From: JASHPR01 sp963729365
GTDB lineage: Bacteria > Actinomycetota > Actinomycetes > Streptosporangiales > Streptosporangiaceae
Length of the DNA stretch: 64,000 nucleotides
NCBI GenBank assembly: GCA_963729365.1
Contig: CAVSNQ010000022.1
Location: forward strand, 930,001 to 994,000
Reading direction: 5' to 3'
The notes below the pieces were generated by a model. That model searched no databases, was not told where the DNA came from, and saw only the letters and a program-made list of their open reading frames with translations. Positions 62,526 to 64,000 of the stretch are shown here, one piece after another. The stretch's first letter is position 1; every line of letters begins with the position of its first letter. A program made the position numbers and the translations under genes.

Positions 62526-62750
62526 TTCGTCGACCGCTCATCGGGCCACGTGCCGCTGCAGATGCTGCTGCTCGGGGCGATATTCATCGGCATCGCCGTG
62601 ATCTCGGATGGCAGCTGGGCGCTGGCCGCCGGGACCGCCCGCGGGTGGCTGGCCCGCTCCCCCAGGCGGCTCGAGCTCATCGGCGGCACCGGCGGCCTGG
62701 TGATGATCGGCATCGGCGCCAGCCTAGCCGTCACCGGCCGCAAGGACTGA
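62526..62750 (+). pseudogene. LysE-family translocator, C-terminal remnant
   Basis: Only the last quarter of a LysE-type amino-acid exporter is left. Directly after a TAG (62523-62525), the frame reads FVDRSSGHVPLQMLLLG, then SDGSWALAAGTARGWLARSPRRLELIGG, which matches the tail of LysE proteins. The first 130-150 residues are missing, replaced by the DUF998 gene. A possible internal start is GTG 62550. Bases 62751-62820 show no gene; a tail of FRTGGDDQLGYWLMARDL may be a second remnant. Confidence 0.65.
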
Positions 62751-62820
62751 TCCCATCGCCTTCCGGACCGGCGGGGACGACCAGCTCGGCTACTGGCTGA
62801 TGGCGCGCGACCTGTGACCG

Positions 62821-63702
62821 TCAGGTCTGCAGCGGCATCATCTCGCTGACGAACTGGTCGAGGAACGGGCCGAACGAGGGCAGGGCCGCCGCGGGCCTGA
62901 TCACGAACTTGCTGAGGCCCGCGGCCACGTACTCCTCGATCATCCGCCGTGCGTCCGGCCAGCTCGCCGCGACCAGGCTGGCCGGGTCGGCGTCCGGCCG
63001 CCGTTCTCGCGCCGCGGCGATCAGGGCGTCGGGAATGCCCTCGGTCGCGACGGCCAGGCTGATCCCGTAGTGATCCGCCTCCACCTCGCGGCCGGCCGCC
63101 GCGGCGGCCTCCTGGATGACCACCCGCCCGGCGCCGGCCTCGGCGGGCGTGATGAAGCTGGCCAGCCAGCCGTCGCCGAACCGGCCAACCCGCCGCAGCG
63201 CCCCGGGGGCGGTGCCGCCCAGCCAGATGTCCAGCGGCTTGGCCAGCCGCGGGCCCACGCTCGCGGCCTCGACCGTGAAGAACTCCCCCGCGAACGACAC
63301 GGTGTCCTGGCGCAGCAGCAGCCGGAGCAAGTGCAGGGACTCGTCGAACACCTCGTCGCGGCGCCCCGGCACGGCGAACAGCGGCCGCTCGTCGCGGCGG
63401 GCGGGCCGCAGGCCGAACACCGGCAGCACCCGTCCCGGCGCGAGGCCGGCCAGCGAGGCGAGCTGCTTGGCGACCAGGACGGGGTTTCGCCCCGGCAGCA
63501 CCGACACCCCGGTGCCCACCTTGAGCCTGGCCGTCCTGGACAGCGCGTGCGCCATCCCGATGAACGGATCCACCAGCGGGCCGTACACCATCTCCGGCAG
63601 CCACAGCGAGTCGACGGCGGCGCGTTCCAGGCCGTCGACGGCGGCGGCGAACTCGCCGGGGACACCGGCCGACCCCAGCGCGATCCCGATCCGAACCTTC
63701 AC
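62821..63702 (-). CDS. LLM-class (F420/FMN) flavin-dependent oxidoreductase
   Basis: A 293-residue luciferase-like TIM barrel from GTG 63702. GLERAAVDSLWLPEMVYG, RLKVGTGVSVLPGRNPVLVAKQLASL, LDIWLGGTAPGALRRVGRFGDGWL are F420-dependent LLM family landmarks. It probably reduces or oxidises a small organic substrate with F420. No neighbour clarifies its job; it is alone on this strand between a transporter remnant and the edge gene. Confidence 0.9.
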   Translation of the reverse strand: MKVRIGIALGSAGVPGEFAAAVDGLERAAVDSLWLPEMVYGPLVDPFIGMAHALSRTARLKVGTGVSVLPGRNPVLVAKQLASLAGLAPGRVLPVFGLRPARRDERPLFAVPGRRDEVFDESLHLLRLLLRQDTVSFAGEFFTVEAASVGPRLAKPLDIWLGGTAPGALRRVGRFGDGWLASFITPAEAGAGRVVIQEAAAAAGREVEADHYGISLAVATEGIPDALIAAARERRPDADPASLVAASWPDARRMIEEYVAAGLSKFVIRPAAALPSFGPFLDQFVSEMMPLQT

Positions 63703-63741
63703 CCATTCATCTCATCACGGGCGCCGGCCTGGCGCAGTGCC

Positions 63742-64000
63742 TCACCAGCGGGCGCCGCCGGTACCGCTGGCGCCGAGTGCGAACGCCAGCAGCGAGGCCG
63801 CGGTGTAGTCGTCGGCAGGCTCGACCGACGGCCAGCTGACCACGTTGTCCTCGTAGCCGGCGACGGCGGTGTCGAAGGGCTGGTAGTGGCCGGCGCTGCA
63901 CGCCTTCATCCCGGTGACGGTGCCCAGGCCGACGAAGTTGGCCGGGCTGCTCGGCCCGTCGACCGTGGCTCCCAGCTGGATGTTGCCCCGCCCGTCCAGG
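63742..64000 (-). CDS. C-terminal end of a probable secreted glycan-acting protein (partial)
   Basis: The last 85 residues of a gene that continues past the right edge; the stop is at 63742-63744. Visible are LDGRGNIQLGATVDGP, ACSAGHYQPFDTAVAG, then YEDNVVSWPSVEPADDY and TAASLLAFALGAS. The last segment resembles the C-terminal Glu-containing block of GH9-type endoglucanases, but I only see the tail, so this is tentative. The rest must be read from the neighbouring sequence. Confidence 0.45.
   Translation of the reverse strand, partial: LDGRGNIQLGATVDGPSSPANFVGLGTVTGMKACSAGHYQPFDTAVAGYEDNVVSWPSVEPADDYTAASLLAFALGASGTGGARW

Overview
This window comes from a very GC-rich actinomycete. Evidence: strong third-position GC bias, frequent GTG and a few TTG starts, chains of ATGA/GTGA stop-start overlaps, F420-type (LLM) oxidoreductase, polyprenol-phosphomannose-dependent (MptB-like) mannosyltransferases, DUF1707, DUF5996 and DUF6325-like families, PucR/GntR/TetR/HxlR/MocR regulators. 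The genus cannot be fixed from the sequence; a soil-type member of Streptosporangiales or a related order is an inference. I saw no rRNA, tRNA, CRISPR array or phage module.

Layout. 0-12.7 kb: S9 peptidase, then amine and carbon catabolism (GabT-like aminotransferase with an SMP-30 lactonase, a second class III aminotransferase, secreted SGNH esterase, MmsA-type dehydrogenase with a divergent PucR regulator), a methyltransferase and a low-complexity protein. 13.2-15.3 kb: a decayed IS607-type element (serine recombinase plus TnpB, both frameshifted). 15.4-22.5 kb: DUF1707, DUF5996, exonuclease III, a desaturase/Rieske ferredoxin/nucleoside phosphorylase operon and a secreted glycosidase-like protein. 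22.5-30 kb: a sugar-acid operon (GntR, DapA-type aldolase, IlvD/Edd dehydratase), an AT-rich island, and an amine module (FAD oxidoreductase, Lrp regulator, aminotransferase). 30-36 kb: ProS, a DUF6325-like protein fused to a LuxR-type helix-turn-helix, PRC-barrel protein, HtrA-like protease (frameshifted) and HxlR regulator. 36-41.3 kb: methyltransferase and a ring-cleavage operon (CoA-transferase, citryl-CoA lyase-like, LigB, LigA, AlkZ/YcaQ-like). 41.4-43.3 kb: four small proteins of unknown function. 43.3-46.2 kb: APC permease and class II aldolase, with a divergent TetR. 46.2-51.5 kb: two tandem membrane mannosyltransferases, cysteine desulfurase-like protein and bicupin. 51.7-56 kb: ECF sigma factor heading a five-gene ABC exporter operon. 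56.1-64 kb: TauE/SafE exporter with divergent MocR regulator, HIT-like, PNPOx-like, AraC, methyltransferase/cupin pair, DUF998, a LysE remnant, LLM oxidoreductase and a partial secreted protein at the edge.

Themes. Several local modules use omega-aminotransferases, FAD oxidoreductase, semialdehyde dehydrogenase and permeases, suggesting scavenging of amines and sugar acids. Four loci (tnpA, tnpB, the IlvD-like gene and the HtrA-like gene) need one-base corrections to read through, mostly beside G/C runs; either these genes are decaying or the assembly holds residual indels. The least conventional gene sets are the CoA-transferase/citryl-CoA lyase/LigAB operon, the ECF-ABC operon without a recognisable anti-sigma factor, the DUF6325-LuxR fusion, and the 41.4-43.3 kb cluster of small proteins.
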